Positions 26,178 through 35,004 of a stretch of 64,000 bases of DNA are shown here, one piece after another (the stretch's first letter is position 1; the number at the start of each line of letters is the position of its first letter). The position numbers were made by a program, and so were the translations under genes. The notes beneath the pieces are model-generated. The model made no database searches and was not told the origin of the DNA. It worked only from the letters and a program-made list of their open reading frames with translations. The stretch is from contig NZ_CP062983.1 in assembly GCF_015500095.1 (NCBI RefSeq), positions 1,984,001-2,048,000 of the forward strand. Reading direction: 5' to 3'. Origin of the DNA: Phototrophicus methaneseepsis (lineage in GTDB: Bacteria > Chloroflexota > Anaerolineae > Aggregatilineales > Phototrophicaceae).

Positions 26178-27677
26178 CTACAGGCCGTAAATGCCGCCGA
26201 ATTTTTCTGTCAGATATTGAATATAGCTATCCGATTGGATGCCTTCACCCGTGATGCGGCGGGTTAATTCATCGCCAGTATACTTACGTCCGTGTTGATG
26301 AATGTTCTGGTTAAGCCATGTCAGCAGGGTGTTGAACTGGCCGTTGGCGATTTCATCTGGGATGCTGGGGTGGGCCTTAAGTGCCTCATTGTAATATTGC
26401 ACAGAGAGCAAGTTACCCAGCGCATAGGTTGCAAAGTAGCCGAACAGCCCGCCGGACCAGTGCACATCCTGTAATACACCAAGTGCATCATCGGGCGGTG
26501 TCATACCGAAGAACGCATTGAATTTATCGTTCCAGGCGTCACGGACATCCGCTACTTTGATTGCCCCGGTGAGCAAGTCCTGTTCCAGTTCAAAGCGCAG
26601 GATGATATGCAGGTTGTAGGTGGCTTCATCAGCTTCTACACGGATGAAGCTGCGTTCGACCTTGTTGACGGCTTTGTAAAAGTCATCCAGTGAAACATCG
26701 TTGAGCTGCGGGAAGGTTTCTTGCAGCTTAGGGAGTGCCCATGACCAGAAGCCTTTGCTGCGCCCGACGATATTCTCCCACATCCGGGATTGTGATTCAT
26801 GTACGCCCAGGCTGGTACCCTCTGCCAGGGGCGTACCTTCCAGGTTTTGGCCGATGCCCTGGTTATACATGCCGTGGCCGGATTCGTGCATCATGCCGAA
26901 GAGCGCCGGGTTGAGCCAATTATCGTTGAAGCGCGTCGTAATACGCACATCATTGACGCTGAAGCTGGTGCAGAAGGGATGAACCGCCTGCGCCTGGGCC
27001 CCACGTTCAAAATCAAATCCATACGCTTTGACGACTTCCAGGGCAAAATCGCGCTGCTTGTCTCGGTCGAAGGGTTGTTTGAGCATGCTATCATCAACGG
27101 GGGTTGCCTCGCTGATCGCGCTGATGAGATCAACCAGCTTGGGGCGCTGTGCGTCGAAGATATCGCGTACCTGGGCTGTCGTCATGCCGCGTTCATACTG
27201 GCCGAGCAGTGCATCGTATGGGTGATCTTCATAGCCGATTAAATCCGCTTGCTTCTGCATCATGCCGATGATGCGTTCCAGCGCGGGTAAGAATGCCTTA
27301 AAGTCTTTATCCTGGCGCGCCTTAGCCCATGTTGCGTGGGCCAGAGAGGTCTCTCTGGAGAGATCAGCGACGAAGTCTGACGGTAGTTTCGTGGCTTCTG
27401 CATAATCTTCCTGCACGACGCGCACCATGCTGGCTGCGTCGGAATCATAATCTTCTGATGTGACTTCTTCCGCAGCGGCATTGAGCAGTTCGCTTGTTTT
27501 GCCACTGGTGAACATCTCATGGCCGATCTTGGAAAGCGTACTCAGTTGCTGCGCACGAGAAGCAGCGCCCCCTGGTGGCATAGCGGTTTCCTGATCATAG
27601 GAGAGCAGTGCCGCAGCGTTACGGATGTTGCTGATTTCCTTCAGATGCGCCAGCAGCGCCTCATAATGAGCACCCAT
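26178..27677 (-). CDS. carboxypeptidase Taq family (M32) metallopeptidase
   Basis: A zinc carboxypeptidase that removes C-terminal residues from peptides in the cytoplasm. The 500-residue length is typical. The catalytic HESGH motif (MHESGHGMYNQGIG) and the downstream HESQSRMWEN element with the third zinc ligand are both present, as are DVRITTRFN and GLFGYFATYALGNL. The start is ATG at MGAHYEALLAH, with AAGGA seven bases upstream; 23 extra codons upstream are unlikely. It lies 107 nt downstream of the P-type ATPase on the same strand. Confidence 0.95.
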   Translation of the reverse strand: MGAHYEALLAHLKEISNIRNAAALLSYDQETAMPPGGAASRAQQLSTLSKIGHEMFTSGKTSELLNAAAEEVTSEDYDSDAASMVRVVQEDYAEATKLPSDFVADLSRETSLAHATWAKARQDKDFKAFLPALERIIGMMQKQADLIGYEDHPYDALLGQYERGMTTAQVRDIFDAQRPKLVDLISAISEATPVDDSMLKQPFDRDKQRDFALEVVKAYGFDFERGAQAQAVHPFCTSFSVNDVRITTRFNDNWLNPALFGMMHESGHGMYNQGIGQNLEGTPLAEGTSLGVHESQSRMWENIVGRSKGFWSWALPKLQETFPQLNDVSLDDFYKAVNKVERSFIRVEADEATYNLHIILRFELEQDLLTGAIKVADVRDAWNDKFNAFFGMTPPDDALGVLQDVHWSGGLFGYFATYALGNLLSVQYYNEALKAHPSIPDEIANGQFNTLLTWLNQNIHQHGRKYTGDELTRRITGEGIQSDSYIQYLTEKFGGIYGL

Positions 27678-27784
27678 ATGAAAATCCTTAAATGTTTGAA
27701 CAAACACAACAGCCAGATTATAAGCATCCAAGGTGCGTTTTACCACGCACCATTGCCTCAGATACTGTTGCGTGGCGTGCCTTA

Positions 27785-30262
27785 TTAATTGGTGCGCGCC
27801 TGGTTCACACTGTCATGCTTCTGGAACAGCGTGTAAAAGCGCTTGAGCAGATAACGATATTTGGTGCCATGAGCAACCAAAACCATCGCCAGATCAAAGA
27901 GCAGGGCCAGTAACAGGATTACCCACCAATGCTGGTCCCAGTTCAACGGGCTGAACTCGAACAGGTTCGGCACGGCATACATTGCCAGAATCGTCAGGGT
28001 TGTCAGAGTCAACATGACAAGTACAACGCCCTTTTTCTCGATGAATGTCCGCGGATGATAAAAATCAATGCCCTGTACATTCATGATGGTCAACGAGCCG
28101 AAGAAGCACAGGAACAGCGTGACGGCACTCCGTACCAGGATGAGGTCCCCGCCTGAAATGAGGAAGACGGGCACATACAGCACCGCCAGCAAAATGGCCC
28201 CGATGAAGCCGGTTGTGATGATGTAGTCAAGCACATCATCGCGGAAGTTAGACATGAATTTAGGCCGCCATAGCCCGAATGCGATCAGGGTGGCGGGCAT
28301 ATTCACTGTGCCGAATGTGGCCCAGCTAATCTGAACAGGCGTCAGCGGGAAGGGCAGCGCCATAAAGCCCACGAACAGGAAGAAGGCCACGTTATAGATA
28401 TTCTTGACGAGGAAGATCTTCATCGTGCCGAAGATCGTCTGAGTGGTCTCCTTACCTTCTGTAAAGGCATGTGGCAGGGTGGACATCGCGTTGTTGAGCA
28501 GCACAATATCTGCGACATCTTTGCTGATTTGTGTGCCGTCATTCATCACGATAGCGAGTTGTGCTTGCTTAAGCGCGGGGACATCATTGACGCCATCACC
28601 GACCATCGCGACATATTCACCCTGGGCTTGCAGCGCTTTCACGATGCGGCGTTTGGTCTCTGGCTCAATCCGCCCGAATACATCCGCTTCTTTAACGACG
28701 CCTTCTAGTTCGGCGTCGCTCATCGCTTCTAGCTGAGCGCCTGTATAGGCTTTTTCCGTATTCATGCCGGATTCGCGTGCAACGGCGCGAACCGTCTCGA
28801 TACTATCGCCACTAACGACCTTGAGCCTCAAATTCTCCTTGCGGAAGGCGTTAAGCGTCTCCTGAATATCGCTGCGAATCTGGTCACTGAGGACGATGAG
28901 GGCGATCGGGTTGCATTGCGAGGAAATTTGTTCTTTATCGGTGACGAGCTCGCCTTGGACGCGCGCAAAAGCCAGCACGCGATACCCCTGCAAAGCCAGC
29001 TTGATCGAACGGCTAGCAACGCTGTCTTCACCACTGCGCTGTGGTAGGATACGCTCCGGCGCGCCCATGACGAACGTTTCTTCGCCGAAGTTAACAGCGC
29101 CCCATTTGCGGACGGAGTTAAAGGGGATTTCTTTGATTTTTTTCGGCAGGTTGCCATCCGGCGAGAAATGGCTTTCCACGTATTTTTCGACAGCGCCGGC
29201 TGTGCGGTTTAGATGGGCGAGGTTATGCAAATACTGCCATAGCTCGCGCACAATGGTGTCGTGTGAAGACCCATCCAAAGAGATAATTTGATCGACAGCC
29301 AGTTTGTTCAGGGTCAATGTGCCCGTTTTGTCGAAGCAAAGGACCGTCGCATTCGCCAGTGATTCTACAGCGTTGGTGCGCTGGATGAGCGTCTCGTATT
29401 GACGGGTGATTTTGATAGCGCCGATGGTCAGGGAGAGAATCGCCACCAGGACGAGGCCCTGCGGTACCAGGCTGGTGATGAAAACGACCGCATTGCGGAC
29501 GGCATCCAGGAAGGTAAGCTGCTGCAACCACGCTGTGATGAACATCATGGGTACGAAGATAAACATGATGAACACTGTAATTTCGACGATGATGTCGATG
29601 TAAGTTTGAGTGGGGGTTTTGACGCGATTATATTGCTTGGCAATATCGGTGAGCTTATTGATATTGCTATCTTTGCCGACGCGTGTTGCTCGCATCAGGC
29701 CCGTGCCCGCGATACAGAATGAGCCGGAAAAGGCTTCGTCGCCAATCTGCTTAAAGACGGCATCACTTTCGCCTGTTAAGAGGGATTCGTCCACTTCCAG
29801 GGCATCCGCTTTGACGATGACGCCATCTACGACCAGTTTATCACCGGGTTCAATGGCGATGACGTCATCCAGCACAACCTCATGCATGGAAATCACGCTG
29901 CGGTCGCCGCCCCGGATGACAGATACTTGCTGCTCGCCTAAGGTTGCTAATTGGTCCAGCTTGCGCTTGGCGTTAATTTCCTGGATCATCCCCAGGAAGG
30001 TATTCGTCACGACGCTGAAACCGGCAAAGAAGGCTGTAGCATAATCACCCATCACGATGACGATGACTAACAGGGTGCCGAGGACGATATTGAACAGATT
30101 CAGCAGATTATCGCGGACGATATCCCAATATGTCCGGCTGACACGTGCTTTATAACGATTTGTTTGCCCCTGAGCGATACGAGATTGTACATCAGCTGAG
30201 GATAGGCCTGTGAGTGGTTGATCTTTGGATGTAGTTGGCGAAGATACGGCGGTTTGCGTCAT
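27785..30262 (-). CDS. P-type ATPase with non-canonical ion site
   Basis: The 825-residue pump has all catalytic signatures: actuator TGES (163-166), phosphorylation site DKTGTLTL with Asp311, and hinge GDGVNDVPAL (from 555). About ten helices are present and no N-terminal metal-binding domain, so it looks like a P2/CtpE-like pump rather than a heavy-metal P1B pump. The helix-4 motif is VPQGL (267-270 region) instead of PEGL. Helix 6 reads ISWATFGTVNMPA where calcium pumps have N-x-x-T-D, so the usual cation ligands are replaced. The transported ion cannot be assigned. Confidence 0.9.
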   Translation of the reverse strand: MTQTAVSSPTTSKDQPLTGLSSADVQSRIAQGQTNRYKARVSRTYWDIVRDNLLNLFNIVLGTLLVIVIVMGDYATAFFAGFSVVTNTFLGMIQEINAKRKLDQLATLGEQQVSVIRGGDRSVISMHEVVLDDVIAIEPGDKLVVDGVIVKADALEVDESLLTGESDAVFKQIGDEAFSGSFCIAGTGLMRATRVGKDSNINKLTDIAKQYNRVKTPTQTYIDIIVEITVFIMFIFVPMMFITAWLQQLTFLDAVRNAVVFITSLVPQGLVLVAILSLTIGAIKITRQYETLIQRTNAVESLANATVLCFDKTGTLTLNKLAVDQIISLDGSSHDTIVRELWQYLHNLAHLNRTAGAVEKYVESHFSPDGNLPKKIKEIPFNSVRKWGAVNFGEETFVMGAPERILPQRSGEDSVASRSIKLALQGYRVLAFARVQGELVTDKEQISSQCNPIALIVLSDQIRSDIQETLNAFRKENLRLKVVSGDSIETVRAVARESGMNTEKAYTGAQLEAMSDAELEGVVKEADVFGRIEPETKRRIVKALQAQGEYVAMVGDGVNDVPALKQAQLAIVMNDGTQISKDVADIVLLNNAMSTLPHAFTEGKETTQTIFGTMKIFLVKNIYNVAFFLFVGFMALPFPLTPVQISWATFGTVNMPATLIAFGLWRPKFMSNFRDDVLDYIITTGFIGAILLAVLYVPVFLISGGDLILVRSAVTLFLCFFGSLTIMNVQGIDFYHPRTFIEKKGVVLVMLTLTTLTILAMYAVPNLFEFSPLNWDQHWWVILLLALLFDLAMVLVAHGTKYRYLLKRFYTLFQKHDSVNQARTN

Positions 30263-30617
30263 ATTTGTCTTATTCTATGATGCCTGTCGACGAGTTAATT
30301 TGTCGGTTCATTCTAAAATACAAGTATACCAGTGAACCAGATGAATCGCTTTCCATGGTCCCATACGTTCCGGGGATGCACAGGGTTGTAATTTGTCGCT
30401 ATATGGTTGCCCTCTGTAACGGCCCGATCGCTGCTGTGCGATGAGGTGATCGCGATTTGATAAGCTTAACTTTGTTTATATCGTCGATTGAATCCGCATG
30501 ATGCCCAGGCTGAGGCTTGGCAGTATGGGGCGTAGACGAGTAACCTTATCTGTTGAACGCGGCGAAGGCTGTTTTCAGTGTGATGAGCATACACGACAGG
30601 TTATCAGGACTGCATAT
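30263..30617. other. 355-bp gap between the divergent P-type ATPase and DM13 genes
   Basis: It contains an inverted repeat GGTTCA-N22-TGAACC (30305-30338). On the minus strand the loop includes TATACT (30323-30328), a possible -10 of the ATPase gene about 60 bp before its start. An in-frame upstream extension of the DM13 gene covers 30498-30617, but it has no ribosome site and an unusual Arg/Cys-rich composition, so it was not used. Nothing else is recognised. Confidence 0.4.
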
Positions 30618-31283
30618 ATGGATGTACGCTTTCGCTTTTTTTTGATTGCATTGATGGGGCTGTTAGTGGCAGTGGTCTGGACGTTCCCGCGTTGGTACCC
30701 GCTGCTCAATGAGGAGACGATTGCAGAGAGCTTCCCGGGTTTGGAAATTGAGGCACAGGCGAGCTTCCTGGCATTGCCACAGGCGGTTCAGAATGCCCTG
30801 CTGTTGATGCGCAACGGCGACGAAGACCTGGAATTAGAGCCGCGCCCTGAGCTGGCGCTCGCACTGGTACGGGCGCGTTTGTTACAAGATGATGTTGTCT
30901 CTGAGCAGTCGCTCAATGGGGCATTGGAGCCGCCGAGCGAGACAGCCCTGCGTGATGGTAGCTTCCGTACGTTGGACCCGCTGCGGCAGGCCGAAGGCGA
31001 AGTCACCGTTTATCAACGTGCCGATTTAAGCCGTGTGCTGGTTATTGGTGAAGATTTCCGCGCAATGCGTGCGCCCGATGTACACGTCATCCTTACAAAC
31101 AATCCCGATCCATTGGATGCTATCGGTGTTGGTGGGGATTATATAGACCTGGGCGAACTTAAGGGCAATGTGGGATGGCAAACGTATGAAATCCCGGAAA
31201 ATGTTGATTTCAGCGTTTACCCTATCCTGGTGCTGTATTCTGTTGAATATGATTATGTCATCAGCACGGCCACTTTGAGCTAA
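30618..31283 (+). CDS. membrane-anchored DM13 domain protein
   Basis: The 221-residue protein starts at MDVRFRFFLIALMG, with AGGA eight bases before. A single N-terminal helix (about 5-25) anchors it. A helical middle part follows. The C-terminal DM13 domain spans about residues 112-221: GSFRTLDPLRQAEGEVTVYQ, ApDVHVILTNNP, YIDLGELKGNVGWQTYEIP, and FSVYPILVLYSVEYDYVIS. DM13 domains are proposed to take part in electron transfer through a conserved cysteine. Here the usual C-terminal cysteine position is taken by Ser/Val, so a redox role is doubtful. Ends are convergent with the SH3b gene. Confidence 0.75.
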   Translation: MDVRFRFFLIALMGLLVAVVWTFPRWYPLLNEETIAESFPGLEIEAQASFLALPQAVQNALLLMRNGDEDLELEPRPELALALVRARLLQDDVVSEQSLNGALEPPSETALRDGSFRTLDPLRQAEGEVTVYQRADLSRVLVIGEDFRAMRAPDVHVILTNNPDPLDAIGVGGDYIDLGELKGNVGWQTYEIPENVDFSVYPILVLYSVEYDYVISTATLS

Positions 31284-31292
31284 CAATCCCCA

Positions 31293-32936
31293 TTAGCGTG
31301 TTTTGATGTCCATAGAAGACATCATCTGCCGCAGCAGCGAGAGATTCGGTGTAAAGTCCGCATCACTGAGGGTATCTATCACTGCTGCGGTATCTGTCAC
31401 GGGCTCGTCAAAGGCTGTGCTGCTGACGGGGAAGAGGCCCTGAATATAAAACTCGCCGTCATTGGTCGTACCCTGGAAGACATAGAGCAAGTCCCGGCTG
31501 TGGACAGCTGTCCCTTCTTCGACCATCGCCGCGAGATACATCACCCCATTCCCACTACGAAAACGAATATATGCTATGCCATTTAATGGCGCTTGCAGGG
31601 CGCTCTCGAACATAGGTAGTTCCAGGGTGGGGAGTGGCTCTGGCTTGGTGAGCAGGATATTTTTGAGTTCGTTGATGGTGGCGACAGCGGTATCGTTACG
31701 AGCTAGCTGGATATCGGCCACGCGGTAGATGCGCATAATTGGCGGGTGATCAAAGTCAATCACCGGGTAGTTGACGAGGGACATTTCCAGGTAGCGCGGC
31801 ATCTTACGCTCTGGTGCCGGGTTGAGCACATTCAACTCGATGTCTTCCGCCAGAGCGACGGGGTAATCCAGGGTGAGCGCATCGCCATAGGTATAGCGCT
31901 GCGTCGAGACGACCATTGGCGGCGGTGTCGCGCTGGTATAAAGCGAAGCCATCATGCGATCATAAATCTCAATATCGGGCGAAAGGGTCGCCTGGGAGAG
32001 CGTATCCCTCAGGGCTTGCAATTGTTCCTCAAGTTGCTCGTCGGCATCGGGTGCCTCTGGGTCATAATCGGGTGCCTCCGCTGGCAAAAGGTCCGCCGGG
32101 AGTGGCAGCAAAGCCTGAACATAGGTGGTGCTATCCGCATTCAATCCCTGGAAGAGATAATATGCAAAAGCATGATTTGTCTGCGTCGGCGGTAAGGGAT
32201 CGTCACGCTCTGGCGAGAGCACGATCAGAGCACGAATGCCCGTGCCGTCCAGGAAGTCGACATACGCGATCTGCGTCACAATATCCATTGTGACGGGCAG
32301 GCGCGGCAGAAGCAGCAGGTCCGTCTCGGTTGGGCGGTTATCGAGCGTATTGCGCAAAGCATCGAGGATGCTATTAGCCCCTGGGATGATGGTACGAATC
32401 GCGGCGGCATTATAAGCGGTGATGGTTGGCAGTGTGCCGGGGTAAGGGTAGCCTTCCAGGACGAACTGCTGCCCATTCGGCGCGTTAAATTCCGGGGATT
32501 CATCATCAGGGAGGGCCTGTATCGTGGCGCTCTGGACGCTGCTGGCTAAGCTGGCGGGTACACTCAGCCGTAGATTGCCCTGTTCCGCTTCGATTGTGAC
32601 GTCTGGCTCCAGCCAGTAGGTATTTTCATCAAAACTCTCTACAGCCCAACCGCGTGTTGCCTGCCATTCAACCTGCCACCACGTATAGCCATCACTGCAC
32701 AGCGGCCCATCAACGACGCGCACCACCGTTTCACCGGCTAGCACCTGCTCAATGGCGCTGTTCGCATGTGGCGTTATGCGCAGGTTGATGCCTGCTTCTG
32801 GCAGGACGAGGGCACGCCCACCAACTCGCAAGCGTGATGGGGCTGAGCCGGGACAGTTTGTCTGTGCATGAGTAGAGGGCAATCCCCCCATGATAAGCAG
32901 TAAGACGATAAAGCAGGTTGCTATAGAGCGCTGCAT
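31293..32936 (-). CDS. secreted SH3b domain protein
   Basis: The 547-residue protein starts at MQRSIATCFIVL and has a signal peptide ending THAQTNC. The first cysteine is too far from the hydrophobic core for a sure lipobox. An SH3b-like module follows at about residues 40-105 (AGINLRITPHANSAIEQVLA, then YTWWQVEWQATRGWAVESF). A long beta-rich region of about 430 residues contains two similar halves: both have VMYLAAMVEEGT/IRALIVLSPERD-type strands followed by YYLFQGLN or LYVFQGTT, and then FYIQGLFP or TYVQALLP. No known domain is recognised there. It is 26 nt after the DUF309 gene and probably cotranscribed. Confidence 0.72.
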   Translation of the reverse strand: MQRSIATCFIVLLLIMGGLPSTHAQTNCPGSAPSRLRVGGRALVLPEAGINLRITPHANSAIEQVLAGETVVRVVDGPLCSDGYTWWQVEWQATRGWAVESFDENTYWLEPDVTIEAEQGNLRLSVPASLASSVQSATIQALPDDESPEFNAPNGQQFVLEGYPYPGTLPTITAYNAAAIRTIIPGANSILDALRNTLDNRPTETDLLLLPRLPVTMDIVTQIAYVDFLDGTGIRALIVLSPERDDPLPPTQTNHAFAYYLFQGLNADSTTYVQALLPLPADLLPAEAPDYDPEAPDADEQLEEQLQALRDTLSQATLSPDIEIYDRMMASLYTSATPPPMVVSTQRYTYGDALTLDYPVALAEDIELNVLNPAPERKMPRYLEMSLVNYPVIDFDHPPIMRIYRVADIQLARNDTAVATINELKNILLTKPEPLPTLELPMFESALQAPLNGIAYIRFRSGNGVMYLAAMVEEGTAVHSRDLLYVFQGTTNDGEFYIQGLFPVSSTAFDEPVTDTAAVIDTLSDADFTPNLSLLRQMMSSMDIKTR

Positions 32937-32962
32937 GTTGACGTTCCTGTCGGGCGTGGTCG

Positions 32963-33754
32963 TCAGGGGCCTGGCTGCCACTGCACACCCTTGATGAGTG
33001 ATGAATCAAATTCCTTAAAGCGCGCTTCGCCAAGGCGCTCCAATTCTGCACGGACGGCGAAGCTCTCCGCACGTAGACGGGCGATATCGATGCCCTGGCA
33101 GGTATCTGGCAGCACGAGCAGCCATTGTACACTGCGCTGGAGCATCTTCAGAGCGCCCCGATAGTTGCCCCGTTCAATCTGATAATAGGCGATGCCTACC
33201 TGTAAAACAGCTCGGTACAGGTCGCGTACTGGACCCTCCGTTTTCATCCACTGTTCTTCGAAGAGATCATGCTGTTTGTAATACTGTCCCTCGTTGAACT
33301 TTTGGACGCCTTGTTGGGCGAGTTCTGGCAGGGCTTGCTGGCACTCACAATCGAGCAGGGCTTGCCATTCACTATCTGGCAGGCGAGCATATTGTTGGAT
33401 GGTTCGCTGCGGGTTTTTGAGCAGATCCTGAGGTGCGAGGGCAATATCCGCTCCTTTGAGTGTACTCACTGCGCGTTGTTCATGGTCCTCGCTGATGAGT
33501 GCAATCGGAATGCGACGCGTTGCCGGGCTGGTTTTAGGTGTGGTAGCCCAGCTTGCCCAGCTATCGTCATTGCCATCAATCAGCACGAGTGCTGCCCGCG
33601 TTTCGATGAGCGTGTTCATATACGTGCCGGGTTGTGTAAGCTGACGTATATCGTAGCTGTCGGCTAAGGAGGTTGTCACTCGGCTGGCCCAATCAGGCTT
33701 GCCCGTAATGATGATCGTCGGCTTAGGTTCTTTATCGCTCATGTGATTATCCAT
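32963..33754 (-). CDS. receiver-like domain fused to DUF309
   Basis: The 263-residue protein has two parts. Residues 1-120 look like a response-regulator receiver: strand TIIITGKPDW, the strand and phospho-acceptor position ALVLIDGNDDS, and IPIALISED. The conserved lysine of the last strand is missing (IALAPQDL), so it is probably a pseudo-receiver. Residues 150-235 form a DUF309 helical domain with GVQKFNEGQYYKQHDLFEEQ, W, and AYYQIERGNYRGALKML, which keeps the family His-x-x-(F/W)-E-x-x-W pattern. DUF309 has no known function. Promoter-like TATAAT sequence upstream points the other way. Confidence 0.75.
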   Translation of the reverse strand: MDNHMSDKEPKPTIIITGKPDWASRVTTSLADSYDIRQLTQPGTYMNTLIETRAALVLIDGNDDSWASWATTPKTSPATRRIPIALISEDHEQRAVSTLKGADIALAPQDLLKNPQRTIQQYARLPDSEWQALLDCECQQALPELAQQGVQKFNEGQYYKQHDLFEEQWMKTEGPVRDLYRAVLQVGIAYYQIERGNYRGALKMLQRSVQWLLVLPDTCQGIDIARLRAESFAVRAELERLGEARFKEFDSSLIKGVQWQPGP

Positions 33755-33828
33755 CGTTTACAGGGCTAGTATAACAAATCTGGCAGGTATCGGCGTGTTC
33801 TTTTGCTTCTAGGAAGGCTGCAGCCAGC

Positions 33829-33834
33829 TATAAT
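33829..33834 (+). promoter_or_regulatory. -10 element for the DUF4177 gene
   Basis: TATAAT within GCTATAATAAGG, 75 bp before the start codon. The same GCTATAAT or GTTATAAT context precedes several plus-strand genes in this window. Confidence 0.45.
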
Positions 33835-33850
33835 AAGGGCGTGATTCATA

Positions 33851-33901
33851 ATGGAATCAATGATGGAATCAATGGCAAAAACCAAAGAAGCAAAAACGAG
33901 G
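33851..33901. repeat. tandem repeats in the DUF4177 leader
   Basis: Two perfect 12-bp copies of ATGGAATCAATG (33851-33862 and 33863-33874) are followed by two copies of GCAAAAAC (at 33875 and 33890) in a 15-bp spacing. They lie between the -10 element and the ribosome site, so they are transcribed. Confidence 0.75.
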
Positions 33902-33908
33902 AGCGCTC

Positions 33909-34109
33909 ATGCAGAAGTGGGAATATCTGGTGATTTATATTGCAGATAGCAAGGTCGCGCCGGATAGCAGCGATTTTGATAACGCGCTGGATGCGGATAC
34001 TTATACCGATAAGCTCAATGTTTATGGGCAAGCAGGCTGGGAACTTGTTAGTTTTGAGTGGCAGATTGATGGGGCTAAAGCCGCTTTAAAGAGGCCCGTC
34101 CAGAGCTAA
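33909..34109 (+). CDS. DUF4177-like small protein
   Basis: The 66-residue protein opens MQKWEYLVIYI and has the family core LNVYGQAGWELVSFEW near residues 37-52, then ALKRP at the end. This strand pattern (EY...LN..G..GWELV) defines the DUF4177 family of small single-domain proteins with no known role. A strong GAGGAG ribosome site lies five bases before the ATG. The leader carries short tandem repeats. Confidence 0.82.
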   Translation: MQKWEYLVIYIADSKVAPDSSDFDNALDADTYTDKLNVYGQAGWELVSFEWQIDGAKAALKRPVQS

Positions 34110-34147
34110 GGTCTGGCGTTATTTACAGAAGTCGAGCTCCTACAAAT

Positions 34148-34627
34148 CTAGCCCAGGGTGAGGCCTGCAAAGACGCGTTGAATGGCATCATCTTCCCAGC
34201 CAAGCATGATCGGTAGGTAATTGACAGCCTGCGGCGCGAACCACACAGCCGATACGATCTCGGCGGGGTCCGGGTGAATGAGCATCGTCTGCACTTCTGC
34301 ATGGAAGACGTGATGATGCCGGTTGAGGCCTTCCCGCTGTTGGGCCCATATCCCTACTTTGCCCGCTAAGGTGGCGAAGACGCCCAACTGTTCGTACAGC
34401 ACACGTAAGAGGGCATCTCCCAGGGAGGCGGTGTCTGTTTCTTCAATGTCACCCCCTGGCAGCTCCCATGCGCCCTGGCTCTGTGGCCCGGGATGACGAT
34501 GTTGGACCAGCAGAACGTGATTCTTGTAAGTCAAGACGCCTCGGACGGTATCCGGGAATATATAAGGCACAGGTTGTGTACCACTCACGATGAAGAGCTT
34601 TCTAGGCGTGTATGATCCGCTAGCCAT
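34148..34627 (-). CDS. Nudix fold protein with degenerate Nudix box
   Basis: The 159-residue protein has a Nudix-type fold. It has GVLTYKNHVLLVQHRHPGPQ, then AWELPGGDIEETDTASLGDA, then LLRVLYEQLGV. In the consensus GX5EX7REUXEEXGU the first catalytic glutamate after Arg is Val and the last is Gln (RVLYEQLGV). Mg binding and catalysis may therefore be weakened. The gene starts inside the Doc-like gene upstream, overlapping it by 43 nt in another frame, so the pair is tightly coupled. It may be a binding rather than a cleaving Nudix protein. Confidence 0.75.
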   Translation of the reverse strand: MASGSYTPRKLFIVSGTQPVPYIFPDTVRGVLTYKNHVLLVQHRHPGPQSQGAWELPGGDIEETDTASLGDALLRVLYEQLGVFATLAGKVGIWAQQREGLNRHHHVFHAEVQTMLIHPDPAEIVSAVWFAPQAVNYLPIMLGWEDDAIQRVFAGLTLG

Positions 34628-35004
34628 GTCGCAATTTCCGGGGTGTCGATGCGCCCCTGGGCGACTTCCAGGGTAAATTGGCGTATCTCATCATCGGTCC
34701 AGGTGGGCACGACGCCGTTACTACCCAGGAACAACTCAACAGCACGTACGGCTGTGCGCTTATTGCCATCAGCAAATAAGTGATGGTATGCCAGCGAATG
34801 CATTGTCGCGGCGGCTTTATCCAATAAGGTTGGGAATTGCGGTTGCCCGTATAAGCTCAGCAGCGGGCGGTTCGCAGCAGAACGCAGCAGGTGACGCTCG
34901 CGCACATAGGGCAAGCCGTTCGTCACCTCTTCGTTGATGTTATATAGGTCGTTGACCGTCAGATACACGATGGGCTTATCGTCCTTATCGTTCTGCGAGT
35001 TCAT
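34585..35004 (-). CDS. Fic/Doc family protein, copy 1
   Basis: The 139-residue protein has the Doc-type motif HLFADGNKRTAVRA at about residues 73-86, with catalytic His and Asp and the anion-binding GNKR loop. Doc toxins phosphorylate EF-Tu, while other Fic proteins AMPylate targets; the Asp in place of Glu is compatible with both. The N-terminal part YLTVNDLYNINEEVTNG matches the YLT..D.. start of death-on-curing proteins. The ATG at 35004 gives a 20-nt overlap with the preceding Doc-like gene; a TTG 12 codons earlier is possible. No Phd-type antitoxin is seen nearby. Confidence 0.8.
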   Translation of the reverse strand: MNSQNDKDDKPIVYLTVNDLYNINEEVTNGLPYVRERHLLRSAANRPLLSLYGQPQFPTLLDKAAATMHSLAYHHLFADGNKRTAVRAVELFLGSNGVVPTWTDDEIRQFTLEVAQGRIDTPEIATWLADHTRLESSSS

